DNA of 64,000 nt. Origin: Streptomyces brasiliensis (GTDB taxonomy: Bacteria; Actinomycetota; Actinomycetes; Streptomycetales; Streptomycetaceae). The stretch is taken from positions 186,001-250,000 of the forward strand of contig NZ_BMQA01000001.1 in NCBI RefSeq assembly GCF_014647875.1. The letters are read 5' to 3'. Of this stretch, positions 54,988 to 63,808 are shown piece by piece. Under the pieces are notes generated by a model that saw nothing but the letters and a program-made list of their open reading frames with translations, had not been told where the DNA came from and ran no database searches. Positions within the stretch are counted from its first letter, which is position 1, and each line of letters starts with the position of its first letter. A program made the position numbers and the translations under genes.

Positions 54988-55890
54988 ATGACCACAGCAC
55001 AGACGCGGCCCGGCCTGTACCCCGTCGACGACGACCTCGTACGGCGGCTCGTCGCCGGGCGGTTCCCCCGGTGGGCGGAGCTGCCGCTGGAGCGGTTTCC
55101 GTCCGGTGGCACGGTCAACGCGGTGTTCCGGCTGGGCGAGGGCATGGTCGTACGGCTGCCGCTGCTGGCCGGCGGAGCCGAGGACATGTCGCTGGAGCGG
55201 GAGTGGCTGCCCCGGCTCGCGCCCCTGCTGCCCACGGCCGTACCGGAGGTGCTCGGCGCCGGGGAGCCCGCCGAAGGCTATCCCTGGCGGTGGTCGGTGT
55301 ACCGCTGGCTGGCCGGGGAGAACCCGCGGGCGGGTGCGCCGGCCGAACCGGCGCTGCTGGCCGAGGACTTGGCCGACTTCGTGGCGGCGATGCGGAGCGT
55401 CACCCTGCCCGGGGCGCCGCAGGCCTACCGCGGCGGCCCGCTCGCCGCGCTCGACGCGTCGACCCGGGCGGCGATCGCGGAACTGCGCGGGATCCCCGGG
55501 GAAGGCGTCGACTGCGACGCGGTGGCCGCCGTATGGGAGGAGGCGCTGGGGGCACCTGGCTGGGACGGGCCGCCGGTGTGGCTGCACGCCGACCTCATGC
55601 CGGGCAATCTGCTGGTGGACGCGAACGGCAGGCTGACGTCGGTGATCGACTTCGGGTGCATGGGCGTGGGCGACCCCGCCTGCGATCTGTTCCCGGCGTG
55701 GAATCTGCTGCCGGCCGGTGCACGGGAGGTCTTCCGCGAGGCGCTCGGCGTGGACGACGCCACCTGGACGCGCGGCCGGGCCCGCACGCTCTCGCAGGCG
55801 CTGATCGCGCTGCCGTACTACCGGACGACCAACCCGACGATGGCGGACACCGCCCGGCACGTGATCCGGGCGGTGCTGGGCGAGGCGTGA
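54988..55890 (+). CDS. Aminoglycoside phosphotransferase-family kinase
   Basis: A 300-residue APH-fold small-molecule kinase. The catalytic loop is LHADLMPGNLLV (Asp and Asn), followed by the metal-binding VIDFGCMGVGDPACDLF. The N-lobe shows FPSGGTVNAVFRLGEGMVVR and a lysine-less strand replaced by R-L-P. Most chromosomal relatives phosphorylate metabolites or sugars and do not confer antibiotic resistance. It is apparently monocistronic, with 112 bp upstream, and converges on xdhC. Confidence 0.86.
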   Translation: MTTAQTRPGLYPVDDDLVRRLVAGRFPRWAELPLERFPSGGTVNAVFRLGEGMVVRLPLLAGGAEDMSLEREWLPRLAPLLPTAVPEVLGAGEPAEGYPWRWSVYRWLAGENPRAGAPAEPALLAEDLADFVAAMRSVTLPGAPQAYRGGPLAALDASTRAAIAELRGIPGEGVDCDAVAAVWEEALGAPGWDGPPVWLHADLMPGNLLVDANGRLTSVIDFGCMGVGDPACDLFPAWNLLPAGAREVFREALGVDDATWTRGRARTLSQALIALPYYRTTNPTMADTARHVIRAVLGEA

Positions 55891-55915
55891 CGGGTTCGGC
55901 ACCCGGCAGCCCGGC

Positions 55916-57031
55916 TCAAGGGGCTGCCGGTTCGCCCACCCCACGGTGGATGTCACCGGTCAGCCGCGACAGCGGTCGCCCCGTGCCGTCCCACCGCGTC
56001 GCGATGATCTCCCCCGCGATCGAGACGGCCGTCTCCTGCGGTGTGCGGGCGCCGAGGTCCAGGCCGATCGGGGACCTCAGGCGGGACAGGTCGGCGTCGG
56101 TGACGCCCGCCTCGCGCGGGCGGCGTGTCCGGTCGCCGTGGGTACGGCGGCTGCCCATCACGCCGATGTACCCGGCGCGGGTGCGCAGCGCCGCGAGCAG
56201 CAGCGGGATGTCGAACTTCGGGTCATGGGTGAGGACGCACACGACGGTCCGCTCGTCCACGTCCGTCCGGGCGAGGTACTCGTGGGGCCAGGCGCACACC
56301 ACCTCGTCGGCGCCGGGGAAGCGCTCGGGCGTGGCGAAGACCGGGCGGGCGTCGCAGACCGTCACCCGGTAGCCCAGGAAGGCGCCCATCCCGGCAGTGG
56401 CGGCCGCGTGGTCGATGGCCCCGAAGACGAGCATGCGCGCGGGCGGGCGGAACGACTCGACGAACAGGGCGACTTGGTCCATGCGCCGCTGTCCCTCGGC
56501 GCCGATGTGCCGTACGGCCGTGCGGCCCCGGGCGAGCAGCCCCCGGGCCTCCTCGGCGGCGGCGCGGTCCAGATCCGGGTGGCCGAGCGAGCCGTACGTC
56601 CCGTCCTCCGTGACGGTGAGCCGGGCGGCCGGCGGCGCGGCACCGCCGATCACGGTGGCGACGGCGACGGGCTCGTCCCGGTCGAGGCGGTCCAACAGAC
56701 GGTTCAGGCCCGTGTCGTGCGGGTCCTGTGCCCGGACCAGGACCTCCAAGGTGCCGCCGCAGGTCAGACCGACCGCGAACGCGTCGTCGTCGGCGATGCC
56801 GTACGTGTGCAGCCCGGCCTTGCCCGTCGCCAGCGCCTCGGCGGCGGCCTCGTACACCGCGCCCTCGACACAGCCGCCGGACACGCTGCCGATCACCCGC
56901 CCGTCCGGGGTCACCGCCAGCGCCGCGCCCGGCTGCCGGGGTGCGCTGCCGCGCACCGCGACGACGGTGGCGAGGGCGAACGGCGTTCCCGCGGCCGCCA
57001 GTTCGCGCAGCTGCGGCAGGATCTCACGCAC
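55916..57031 (-). CDS. xdhC: XdhC/CoxI-family molybdenum-cofactor maturation protein
   Basis: A 371-residue protein with the XdhC_CoxI N-terminal segment (VVAVRGSAPRQPGAALAVTP, GSVSGGCVEGAVYEAA, TCGGTLEVLV) and a C-terminal Rossmann domain (VTVCDARPVFA, YIGVMGSRRT). XdhC binds sulfurated molybdenum cofactor and inserts it into xanthine-dehydrogenase-family enzymes. The GTG was placed at 57031, overlapping the ubiX stop by 8 bp; the longer frame antisense-extends into ubiX. It probably matures the molybdenum enzyme encoded at 60.3-64 kb and perhaps the one at 18-21 kb. Confidence 0.9.
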   Translation of the reverse strand: MREILPQLRELAAAGTPFALATVVAVRGSAPRQPGAALAVTPDGRVIGSVSGGCVEGAVYEAAAEALATGKAGLHTYGIADDDAFAVGLTCGGTLEVLVRAQDPHDTGLNRLLDRLDRDEPVAVATVIGGAAPPAARLTVTEDGTYGSLGHPDLDRAAAEEARGLLARGRTAVRHIGAEGQRRMDQVALFVESFRPPARMLVFGAIDHAAATAGMGAFLGYRVTVCDARPVFATPERFPGADEVVCAWPHEYLARTDVDERTVVCVLTHDPKFDIPLLLAALRTRAGYIGVMGSRRTHGDRTRRPREAGVTDADLSRLRSPIGLDLGARTPQETAVSIAGEIIATRWDGTGRPLSRLTGDIHRGVGEPAAP

Positions 57032-57683
57032 CGGCCGCCGCCTCCTCGGCCCGGGCCGCGCCGAGCTGTCCCCGCCAGCGGGTATAGAGGGTGTGGGGTA
57101 CACCGACGACGTCCAGGACCTTGCCCGCCACGAAGTCCGTCATCTGCCGTACGTCGTGGGAGCCCGCGTAGAAGCCGGGTGAGGCGGGCAGCACGACCGC
57201 TCCCTCGCCGGACAGGTCGGCCATCTGCTGGAGCGTGACGCGACGCAGGGGTGTCTCCCGTACGACGAGGACCAGCATCCGGCGCTCCTTCAGGGTGACG
57301 TCGGCCGCGCGCTGGATCAGGTCCTTGCTCATACCGGTGGCGATGCCCGCGACGGCGGCCGTGGTCGCCGGCACCACGATCATGCCCCGGGTCGGATAGC
57401 TGCCGCTGGCCGGTCCGGCGGTGAAGTCGTTCTCCTTCCAGACGCGCATGTCACCGACGTCCCGCCCGATGAACTCCTTGACGTCCATGTGCCACCGCGC
57501 CTCGCGGAAGGTCAGTCCGGTCTCGTCGAGCAGGGGCAGCCGGGCCGCTCTGCTGACCACGAGGTCCACCGCCTCGCCCGCGTCGAGCAGGCCGCGCAGG
57601 ACGGCCGCCGCGTACGGCGTGCCGCTCGCCCCTGTGATGCCCACGACCCACGGGGTCCTGGGTGTGGTTGGCTGGTGATCCAT
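57024..57683 (-). CDS. ubiX: UbiX-family flavin prenyltransferase
   Basis: A 219-residue flavoprotein that prenylates FMN to the prFMN cofactor of UbiD-type decarboxylases. It has WVVGITGASGTPYAAAVLRG, VVPATTAAVAGIATGMSKDL, IQRAADVTLKERRMLVLVVR and LSGEGAVVLPASPGFY. The ATG at 57683 has AAAGG 9 bp upstream; an alternative start at 57698 adds five residues. No ubiD gene is in the window. Linkage to a molybdenum hydroxylase, amidohydrolase and GntR regulator points to aromatic-acid catabolism needing a decarboxylase encoded beyond the window edge or elsewhere. Confidence 0.9.
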   Translation of the reverse strand: MDHQPTTPRTPWVVGITGASGTPYAAAVLRGLLDAGEAVDLVVSRAARLPLLDETGLTFREARWHMDVKEFIGRDVGDMRVWKENDFTAGPASGSYPTRGMIVVPATTAAVAGIATGMSKDLIQRAADVTLKERRMLVLVVRETPLRRVTLQQMADLSGEGAVVLPASPGFYAGSHDVRQMTDFVAGKVLDVVGVPHTLYTRWRGQLGAARAEEAAAGA

Positions 57684-57739
57684 GGCGGGGCCTTTCATGA
57701 CGGGCGTCTCACCAAGCGGCAGCGAGGCGGTGCTCGGGA

Positions 57740-58486
57740 GTGGCGGTGGACGGATCGGCGACGTGGCCGGCGCGCGAGCACGGCGAGCTGACGGCCGGCG
57801 AGCGGGAGATCCTGCGGGTGCTCGGCCGCTCGCAGGACCTGGACAGCGTCGGTGACGAGATCCTGGTCTCGATCGGCGCCGCGATCATCGAGGGCCGGCT
57901 CCAGCCGGGCGACGATCTCAACTCTGTCGAGCTGGCCCGCCGGTTCCACAGCAGCCGTACCCCGGTGCGCGAGGCCCTCGCCGTCCTGGAGCGGGAGGGC
58001 CTCGTGGAGATCGTCGCCCGGAAGCGGCCCCGGGTACGGCGCCTCGGCATCGAGGAGGTCCGCGACATATACGAGCTGCGCGGCGAGCTGTACGGTCTGG
58101 TGAGCCGGCGGATCGTCGAGCACTGCACGGACACCCAGCTCGAAGAACTGGCCGCCGTGCAGGCCCGGTTGGAGGAGGCGGCCGCGGCCGGAGACCTCGA
58201 CCGGTACTTCTGGCACAACGTCGAGTTCCGCAACACCGAGGCCCGGCTCGCGGCGAACGACATCGTGCGGGGCGTGCTCGACTCCGTCGGGATCAGGACC
58301 CTCCAGCTGCGGCATCTGAGCCTGTCGCTGCCGGGTCGCCTGGACACCTCCCTGGCCGACCACCGCCGGCTGATGCAGGCGTACGCCGACCGGGAGGCCG
58401 AGCTGGCGGCGGCGCTCACTCGGTCCATCGTGCGCCGGGGCCTGGCCGCGGTGGAACGCTCGGGCTGGACGGGCTTCCCGGACTGA
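57740..58486 (+). CDS. GntR-family (FadR/VanR-type) transcriptional regulator
   Basis: A 248-residue regulator. The winged HTH occupies about residues 35-105 (LNSVELARRFHSSRTPVREA, LAVLEREGLVEIVARKRPRV) and an all-helical FCD ligand domain follows (IYELRGELYGLVSRRIVEHC; His and Asp ligands around FWHNVEFRN). It lies between the minus-strand ubiX-xdhC pair and the catabolic operon, diverging from ubiX. Its 3' end overlaps the amidohydrolase 3' end by 71 bp in convergent orientation. It likely senses the pathway substrate. Confidence 0.9.
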   Translation: MAVDGSATWPAREHGELTAGEREILRVLGRSQDLDSVGDEILVSIGAAIIEGRLQPGDDLNSVELARRFHSSRTPVREALAVLEREGLVEIVARKRPRVRRLGIEEVRDIYELRGELYGLVSRRIVEHCTDTQLEELAAVQARLEEAAAAGDLDRYFWHNVEFRNTEARLAANDIVRGVLDSVGIRTLQLRHLSLSLPGRLDTSLADHRRLMQAYADREAELAAALTRSIVRRGLAAVERSGWTGFPD

Positions 58487-59495
58487 CCCCCTCGGCGCCG
58501 AGGAAGCGCCCGGCTCCGAACAGGGTCGCCCGCTCCTCGCCGTCGATTTTCAGCGCGTCCAGGGCGTCGGCCGGGCCGTCCGTCCGCATCGGGAACGGAT
58601 AGTCGCTGCCGAGCAGCACACGCTCCGGGCCCGCGAAGTCCAGCAGGTGCCGCAGCGCGTCGTCGTCGTGCAGGACGGTGTCGTAGAAGAGCTGTCCGAG
58701 CAGGTCGCGGGGGCTGCGGACGCCCCGGGCGCGGAACTGCGGGGGCGCCGCGGTGTAGCCCCGCTGGAGGCGGCCGATCTGGTACGGCACGAAACCGCCG
58801 CCGTGCACGAGCAGCACCCTGAGGCCGGGCCGCCGTTCCAGGACGCCGCCGAGCAGCAGCGCGGCCGCCGCGAAGGTCGTCTCGGCCGGGTTGCCGACGA
58901 GGATGTGCAGGAACAGGCGCCGGTGCCGGTCGGGCACGTCGAGTTCGGCGGGGTGCACGATCACCGGGACGCCGAGATCCTGGGCGGTGTCCCAGAAGGG
59001 GTCCAACGAGGGGTCGTCGAGGCCGAGTTCACCGATCCGGGCGCCGATCTGCACGGCCGAGTGGCCGAGTTCGGTGACGGCGCGCCGGAGTTCGGCGGCC
59101 GCGTAGCCGGGATGCTGGAGCGGGACGGCCGCGGCGGCGAGGAAACGGTCGTGGCCGGTGAGGAGTCGGGCCGCCGAGTCGTTCTGGACACGGGCCAGCC
59201 AGAGGCCGTCCTCGGGGTCGAGTTCGTATCCTGCGAGGTCCATCCACGGGGCCACGAGCTGGACGTCGACTCCGGCCGCGTCCATCCAGGCCAACCGGGT
59301 GGACACGTCCGTGAGTTGGGGCAGAAGGGGCAGTCCGCTCGGACGGCCCGCGACCTCGACACGGGTGACCGGCTTCCCGGCCACCTCACCCGTGACGAGG
59401 CGGACGTGGTGAGCCGCTCCCTCCTCCCTGATCCGTTCGACGGCGTACGTGCCGACGTGGTGGGCGTGGATGTCGACGACGTGCGTCGTGGTCAT
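58416..59495 (-). CDS. Amidohydrolase-2 family (ACMSD-like) hydrolase/decarboxylase
   Basis: A 359-residue TIM-barrel metalloenzyme. It begins with the metal motif VVDIHAHHVGTYAVE, has AWMDAAGVDVQLVAPWM, PVIVHPAELD, LLVHGGGFVPYQIGRL and ends the barrel with VLLGSDYPFPM carrying the metal-binding Asp. Relatives are alpha-amino-beta-carboxymuconate-semialdehyde and resorcylate decarboxylases and some hydrolases. The start overlaps the upstream hydrolase stop by ATGA; a longer frame running through that gene was rejected. The C-terminal tail is Pro/Ser-rich. Last gene of the operon. Confidence 0.87.
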   Translation of the reverse strand: MTTTHVVDIHAHHVGTYAVERIREEGAAHHVRLVTGEVAGKPVTRVEVAGRPSGLPLLPQLTDVSTRLAWMDAAGVDVQLVAPWMDLAGYELDPEDGLWLARVQNDSAARLLTGHDRFLAAAAVPLQHPGYAAAELRRAVTELGHSAVQIGARIGELGLDDPSLDPFWDTAQDLGVPVIVHPAELDVPDRHRRLFLHILVGNPAETTFAAAALLLGGVLERRPGLRVLLVHGGGFVPYQIGRLQRGYTAAPPQFRARGVRSPRDLLGQLFYDTVLHDDDALRHLLDFAGPERVLLGSDYPFPMRTDGPADALDALKIDGEERATLFGAGRFLGAEGVSPGSPSSPSVPPRPGPGARWTE

Positions 59496-60334
59496 GCGCG
59501 TTCTCCGACCGTCTCGCCCGCCGCCCGGTCGAGCAGCGCGGTGAGCGCGTCGACCACGACGGCGGGGTTCTCCAGGGGGGTGAGGTGCCGGGTGCCGGGG
59601 ACGACCGTTGCGGGGCCGTCGCCGATGAGCCGGGCGAGCACCCTGGCCATCTCCGGCGGTGTCGCGCCGTCGTCCTCTCCGACCAGGACGGCCGCCGGAT
59701 TCGGGATGGCCGGGGCCGAGTCGCGCAGATCGGCCCGGCCGAGCATGGCGCAGGTGGCCTCGTAGCAGTCCACGTCGTTGGCGGTGAACACCTCGGTCAG
59801 CCGGGCCATCAGCTCGGGTTCGGCGGCGCGGAAGGCGTCGCCGAACCAGCGGGTGAGCTGGAAGGGAATCAATGAGGCCAGTCCCTTGTCGCGGGCCGCC
59901 GTGGCGCGGGCGGCCCAGTCCTCCGGTGCGGTCGGCCCGTACCAGGCGGTGGTGTCGACGAAGAGCGCGGCCTGGGTACGGGCGGGGTGGGCGGCGGCGA
60001 ACGCCTGGGCGACGCAGCCGCCCATGGAGCAGCCCGCGACGGCGGTGTCCGGCCAGCCCAGGTGGTCGAGGAGGTCGACGAGGTCGTCGGCGAACCGCCC
60101 TGTGGTGTAGGGGCCGTTGGGGCGCCCGGACCTGCCGTGGCCGCGGCAGTCGTACGTCACCATCTCCACGCGTCCCGCGAGCGCGGCCGTGACCCCGGAC
60201 CACAGGGAGCGGTCGAGGGCCAGGCTGTGGACGAAGGCGATGCGGGGTGCTCCGGCGGGAGCCGGATGCAGGGTGTACGAGAGGGTGACGCCGTCCCGGG
60301 TCCGGGCCTGACCGTCGCGGGTCGTGGCGGTCAT
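59492..60334 (-). CDS. Alpha/beta hydrolase (3-oxoadipate enol-lactonase-like)
   Basis: A 280-residue hydrolase. It has the oxyanion region IAFVHSLALDRSLW, the nucleophile elbow VAGCSMGGCVAQAF (Ser), acid near VLVGEDDGATPP and the catalytic His in VPGTRHLTPLE. YDCRGHGRSGRP is typical of the PcaD/BpoC-type group. It sits between the amidohydrolase and the FAD subunit, overlapping both neighbours by 4 bp. It probably opens a ring lactone or cleaves a C-C or ester bond in the same pathway. Confidence 0.88.
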   Translation of the reverse strand: MTATTRDGQARTRDGVTLSYTLHPAPAGAPRIAFVHSLALDRSLWSGVTAALAGRVEMVTYDCRGHGRSGRPNGPYTTGRFADDLVDLLDHLGWPDTAVAGCSMGGCVAQAFAAAHPARTQAALFVDTTAWYGPTAPEDWAARATAARDKGLASLIPFQLTRWFGDAFRAAEPELMARLTEVFTANDVDCYEATCAMLGRADLRDSAPAIPNPAAVLVGEDDGATPPEMARVLARLIGDGPATVVPGTRHLTPLENPAVVVDALTALLDRAAGETVGERA

Positions 60335-61233
60335 CGGTCTTCTCCCTCAGGGGCTTCGGCGCGACGGATCGCGCTGATCAGGGCGCGCCGCGAGAACTCG
60401 GCGATCATCCGGGTCTTGTAGGCGGCGGAGCCCGTGACGTCGCTGTACGGGGTGGTGCCGGCCGCCGCGCGATCGGCGGCTGCCGCCACGAGGTGCCGAT
60501 CGGGGCGAACACCGGTCAGTCCCATGAGGTCGACGGCGACCGGGCCACCGGCCACCGAGCCGACCGCGAGGGCCAGCTGCCGTACGGTGCCGTCCTCGGC
60601 GAGGGCTACGGCCGCGGCGACGTTGACGCAGGCGTATTCCCAGACGCCGCGCACCAGGAACTTCTCGTAGGCCGAACCCGTGCGGGCGGTGGGCAGCGGG
60701 AGCCGTACGTGCTCGATCAGTTCGTCGGGGCGCAGCCGGTCCGCTTCCGTGACGGCGAGGGTGCGGGCGCCGGTCGCGCCGCGTACGGCGAGTGCGGCGC
60801 CGACGGCGGTGAGCGCCACGGGTGGGTCGTGGCTCTCGTCGCGGGCGGCGATGTTGCCGCCGAGGGTGACCAGGCGGCGGATACGACCGGTGGCGACGGA
60901 GCCCGCCGCCTCGGTCACGACGGGCCAGAGCCGGGCGAGCCGTTCGTCGGCGGCGAGGGCACCGAGCCGGACGCCGGCGCCGATGGTGACGTGCTCGGCG
61001 TGCACGGTGATGTCGCCGAACCCGGGCAGTCCCGCGACGGACACCAGCTTGGCGGCGGCCGGAGCGAGGTGGTCATGCCGCCGCAGCACGTGCGCCACAC
61101 CGCCGCCGACGGGCGCGGCGTCACCGCCGGCGAGCATCCGCAGGGCCTCGTCGAGGGTGCGGGGGGTGAGCAGGGCGGCGGGGGCGGTCGTGGTCGTGTC
61201 GACGGGCAGGGACCCAAAGCCGAGGGTGGTCAT
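60331..61233 (-). CDS. Molybdenum hydroxylase FAD subunit (XdhB/CoxM-like)
   Basis: A 300-residue FAD-binding subunit with APVGGGVAHVLRRHDHLAPA and LVTLGGNIAARDESHDPPVA as the two flavin motifs and a C-terminal CO-dehydrogenase flavoprotein domain. It lacks the Cys insertion of the paralogue at 18.4 kb. The ATG at 61233 overlaps, as ATGA, the stop of a 55-codon frame produced by local tandem duplication. A longer in-frame extension through that repeat was rejected because it encodes only repeat-derived residues. Confidence 0.87.
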   Translation of the reverse strand: MTTLGFGSLPVDTTTTAPAALLTPRTLDEALRMLAGGDAAPVGGGVAHVLRRHDHLAPAAAKLVSVAGLPGFGDITVHAEHVTIGAGVRLGALAADERLARLWPVVTEAAGSVATGRIRRLVTLGGNIAARDESHDPPVALTAVGAALAVRGATGARTLAVTEADRLRPDELIEHVRLPLPTARTGSAYEKFLVRGVWEYACVNVAAAVALAEDGTVRQLALAVGSVAGGPVAVDLMGLTGVRPDRHLVAAAADRAAAGTTPYSDVTGSAAYKTRMIAEFSRRALISAIRRAEAPEGEDR

Positions 61234-61397
61234 CGCGGACGGCCTTCCTGGGTGGCGCGACGTAGGGGGCGGTGGAAGCCGAGGGTCGTCGACGCTCTTC
61301 GCCTCCGGGGGTGGCACCGGGGGCGTTGGATGTCGAGGATCGTCATCGTCCGTCGCCTCCCTCGGCCGCCGGGGCGGTGGATGTCGAGGATCGTCAT
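61230..61397 (-). CDS. Repeat-derived mini-ORF 2 (55 codons), coupling frame
   Basis: Starting at ATG 61397-61395, the frame reads MTILDIHRPGGRGRRRTMTI onward for 55 codons. It ends in TGA at 61232-61230, which overlaps the ATG of the FAD subunit (ATGA). It contains a second copy of MTILDI and a degenerate third. It is almost certainly not a functional protein. It shows that ribosomes leaving the duplicated junction still arrive at the FAD-subunit start. Confidence 0.5.
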   Translation of the reverse strand: MTILDIHRPGGRGRRRTMTILDIQRPRCHPRRRRASTTLGFHRPLRRATQEGRPR

Positions 61398-61450
61398 CGC
61401 TCGTCGCCTCCCTCGATGCCGCCGGGGCGGTGGACGTCAAGGATCGTCAT
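61394..61450 (-). CDS. Repeat-derived mini-ORF 1 (18 codons), coupling frame
   Basis: ATG 61450-61448 overlaps the molybdenum-subunit TGA (61449-61447). The frame MTILDVHRPGGIEGGDER ends in TGA at 61396-61394, overlapping the ATG of mini-ORF 2. GAGGGAGG just before the next ATG is a good ribosome site. It looks like a by-product of tandem duplication of an intercistronic junction. Confidence 0.5.
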   Translation of the reverse strand: MTILDVHRPGGIEGGDER

Positions 61451-63808
61451 CGTCCGTCGCCCTCCTCGCCGGTGTCGGAGGTGGTCCGTACCGAGTCTTC
61501 GTCCCGCATCCCCCAGTAGATCTTCTCGGCGGTGATGGGGAGTTCATGGACCCGGACGCCCACCGCGTCGGCCACCGCGCTCGCGATGATCGAGGGGACG
61601 GGATCGAGGGCGATCTCGCCGACGCCCTTGGCGCCGAAGGGTCCGGTCGGCTCGTACGAGTCGGCGAACTCCACGTGCAGCTGGGGCATGACGCCCGCCG
61701 TGGGCAGTTTGTAGTCGGAGAAGTTGGGGCGGGTCGGGGCACCGTCCCGCCAGTCGAAGCGTTCCGTCAGCGCCATGCCGAGGCCCTGGGCGATCGCGCC
61801 CTCGACCTGGCCCTCGGCCAGCGGTGGATTGAGCACCGTCCCGCAGTCGACCACCGCGGCCAACTCCAGGACGGTCACCGCGCCGGTCGCCGGATCGACC
61901 TCCACCTCGGCGGCCTCGGCGACGAAGTTGTAGGCGCCGGACTCATTGCCGTACCGGTTCCCGTCGGGGAACTCGGAGGGGTTGTCGAACGAGCCGATGC
62001 CGACGATCGGCCGGCCGTTCGGCCGGTACAGCTCGGCACGCACGATCCTGCCCACCGGTGCGCTCACCGGGCCCTCTCCGTCGGCCCCGGCCGGTGCGTG
62101 CACAGTGCCGTTCTCCACCCACAACTGGGCGGCGGGCCGACCGAGTTGGCGGGCGGCCGACTCCAGCAGACCTTGGCAGGCCTGTTCTGCCGCCCGCTTG
62201 ACCGCGTTGCCCGCGACATAGGTGACCCGACTCGCGAGCGCGCCGAGTGCGTGCGTGGCGAGGTCGGTGTCGGGGCGGGTCACGGAGACGTCCGCGACGG
62301 GCAGGCCGAGTTCGGCGGCGGCGATCTGCGCGAGGGTGGTGCGCGCCGGTGCCGATCTCGCCCTCGCCGACGATGACCGTGGCGCGTCCGTCCTCCGTGA
62401 GCCGGACGATCGCGGAGCTGCCGTCATAGTCGCCGAAGCTGCGCCGGCCCGAGACATGGACGCTCACGCCCATCGCCAGGCCCCGGTTGGGCTTGCGCGC
62501 GGCGCGCTTCGCCTCCCAGTCGATGGCCTTGGCGGCCTTGCTGATGCACTGCTTCAGCTCGCAGCTGCTGATCCGGTGGTTGTGCGGGGAGACACTGCCG
62601 GACTCGACGGCGTTGAGCAGGAACAGGTCCGGTACGTCGATGCCGAGCTTCTCGGCGGCCAGGTCCCAGGCCTGTCCGACCGCCCAGTCCGCCGACGGGT
62701 TACCGAAGCCGCGCAAGGCGCCCGTGGGTTCGAGGTTGGTGTACACGAGTCGCGAACGGGCACGTACGGCCCGGTAGTTGAACAGGGCGTCGTGCCGGAC
62801 GGTCGCCGCACCGAGGACGGCCTGCGCCTTGCCGGTGTAGGCGCCGTTGTCGGCGATCACCTCGATGTCCTTTGCGGTGACCAGGCCGTCCTTGGTGAAG
62901 CCAAGCCGGACGGTGTAGCGCATCGGGATGCGCGGGCGGCTGGCGAGGAACTCCTCCTCGCGGGTGTTCACGAGCTGCACCGGCCGACCGGCCCTGCGGG
63001 CGAGCAGCGCGCAGATGACGGAGGTGTTGTCGTCGCCGGACTTGCCGCCGAAGCCGCCGCCGATCTCGGTCTGTACGACCCGTACGGCGCGCAGCGGCAG
63101 CCCGAGCGCGGTGGCGTACCGCTGGCGGGCCAGGAACGGGGTCTGGGTGTTGACCCACAGGCTGACCCGGTCCTGGGACCACTCGGCCGTGCAGCCGATG
63201 GTCTCGAGGGAGCCGTGCCACTGCCGGGTGGTCTGCCAGGTGCCCTCCACGATCACGTCGCTGCGGTCGAACCAGGCGTCCGCGCCGCCGCGGTCGAAGC
63301 CGAACTCATGGGCGACGTTGCCGGGAGCGTCGCCGTGGACCAGGGGCGCGCCCTCGGCGAGCGCCTCGTCCAGAGAGAGGACGGCGGGCAGCACCTCGTA
63401 CTCGACGCGGATGAGGCCTGCGGCCAGGCGGGCGGTCTCGGGGTCGCGGGCGGCGACCGCGGCGACCTCGTCACCGACGTACCGGACGCGGTCGACGGCG
63501 AGGGGGTAGAGGTCGGGGCGGAAGGCGCCCCACTTCACTCCGGCGGTGTCGGCGCCGGTGACGACGGCGTGCACGCCGGGCAGCCGCTCCGCACGTGAGG
63601 TGTCGACGTTCAGGATGCGGGCCGAGGCGTACGGGGAGCGGACTACGGCGCCGTGCAGCATGCGGGGCGCCCAGTTGTCGCCGGCGTACACCGCGCGTCC
63701 GGTGACCTTCTCGACGGCGTCGATGCGCTCTACGGGACTGCCGATGACGGGCGGCAGCACGGTCCGGTCCAAGTCGGTCGCGGTGACGGGGAGTTCGGCG
63801 GTGGACAT
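61447..63808 (-). pseudogene. Molybdenum hydroxylase large (molybdopterin) subunit, frameshifted
   Basis: The N-terminal ~490 residues run in one frame from ATG 63808: VEKVTGRAVYAGDNWAPRML, Mo-binding TEIGGGFGGKSGDDNTSV and GALRGFGNPSADWAVG. They end at VGEGEIGTGAH near 62345. The expected continuation TTLAQIAAAELGLPVADVSV, then VDCGTVLNPPLAEGQVEGAI and the catalytic glutamate in FGAKGVGEIALDPVP, is in another frame down to 61447. Loss of one AC from an expected GCGCACACCACC explains the break. Full length would be about 785 residues, as in xanthine/nicotinate dehydrogenase-type subunits. It is either inactive or carries a sequencing error. Confidence 0.82.

Larger units (their letters stand above)
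61221..61460. repeat. Imperfect 51-54 bp tandem repeat at an intercistronic junction
   Basis: Successive units carry ATG-equivalent positions at about 61450, 61397, 61346, 61292 (mutated) and 61233, spaced 53, 51, 54 and 59 bp. Each contains a variant of GAGGATCGTCATCG, CGTCGCCTCCCTCG and GCCGGGGCGGTGGA on the plus strand. That is a purine-rich ribosome site plus ATGACGATCCTCGAC on the coding strand. The final copy is the real FAD-subunit start (ATGACCACCCTCGGC). Confidence 0.8.

Noticed and set aside
61221..61460. The tandem units as a CRISPR array
   Set aside because: Units are contiguous 51-54 bp copies with no unique spacers, sit inside a translated junction and have no cas genes nearby.
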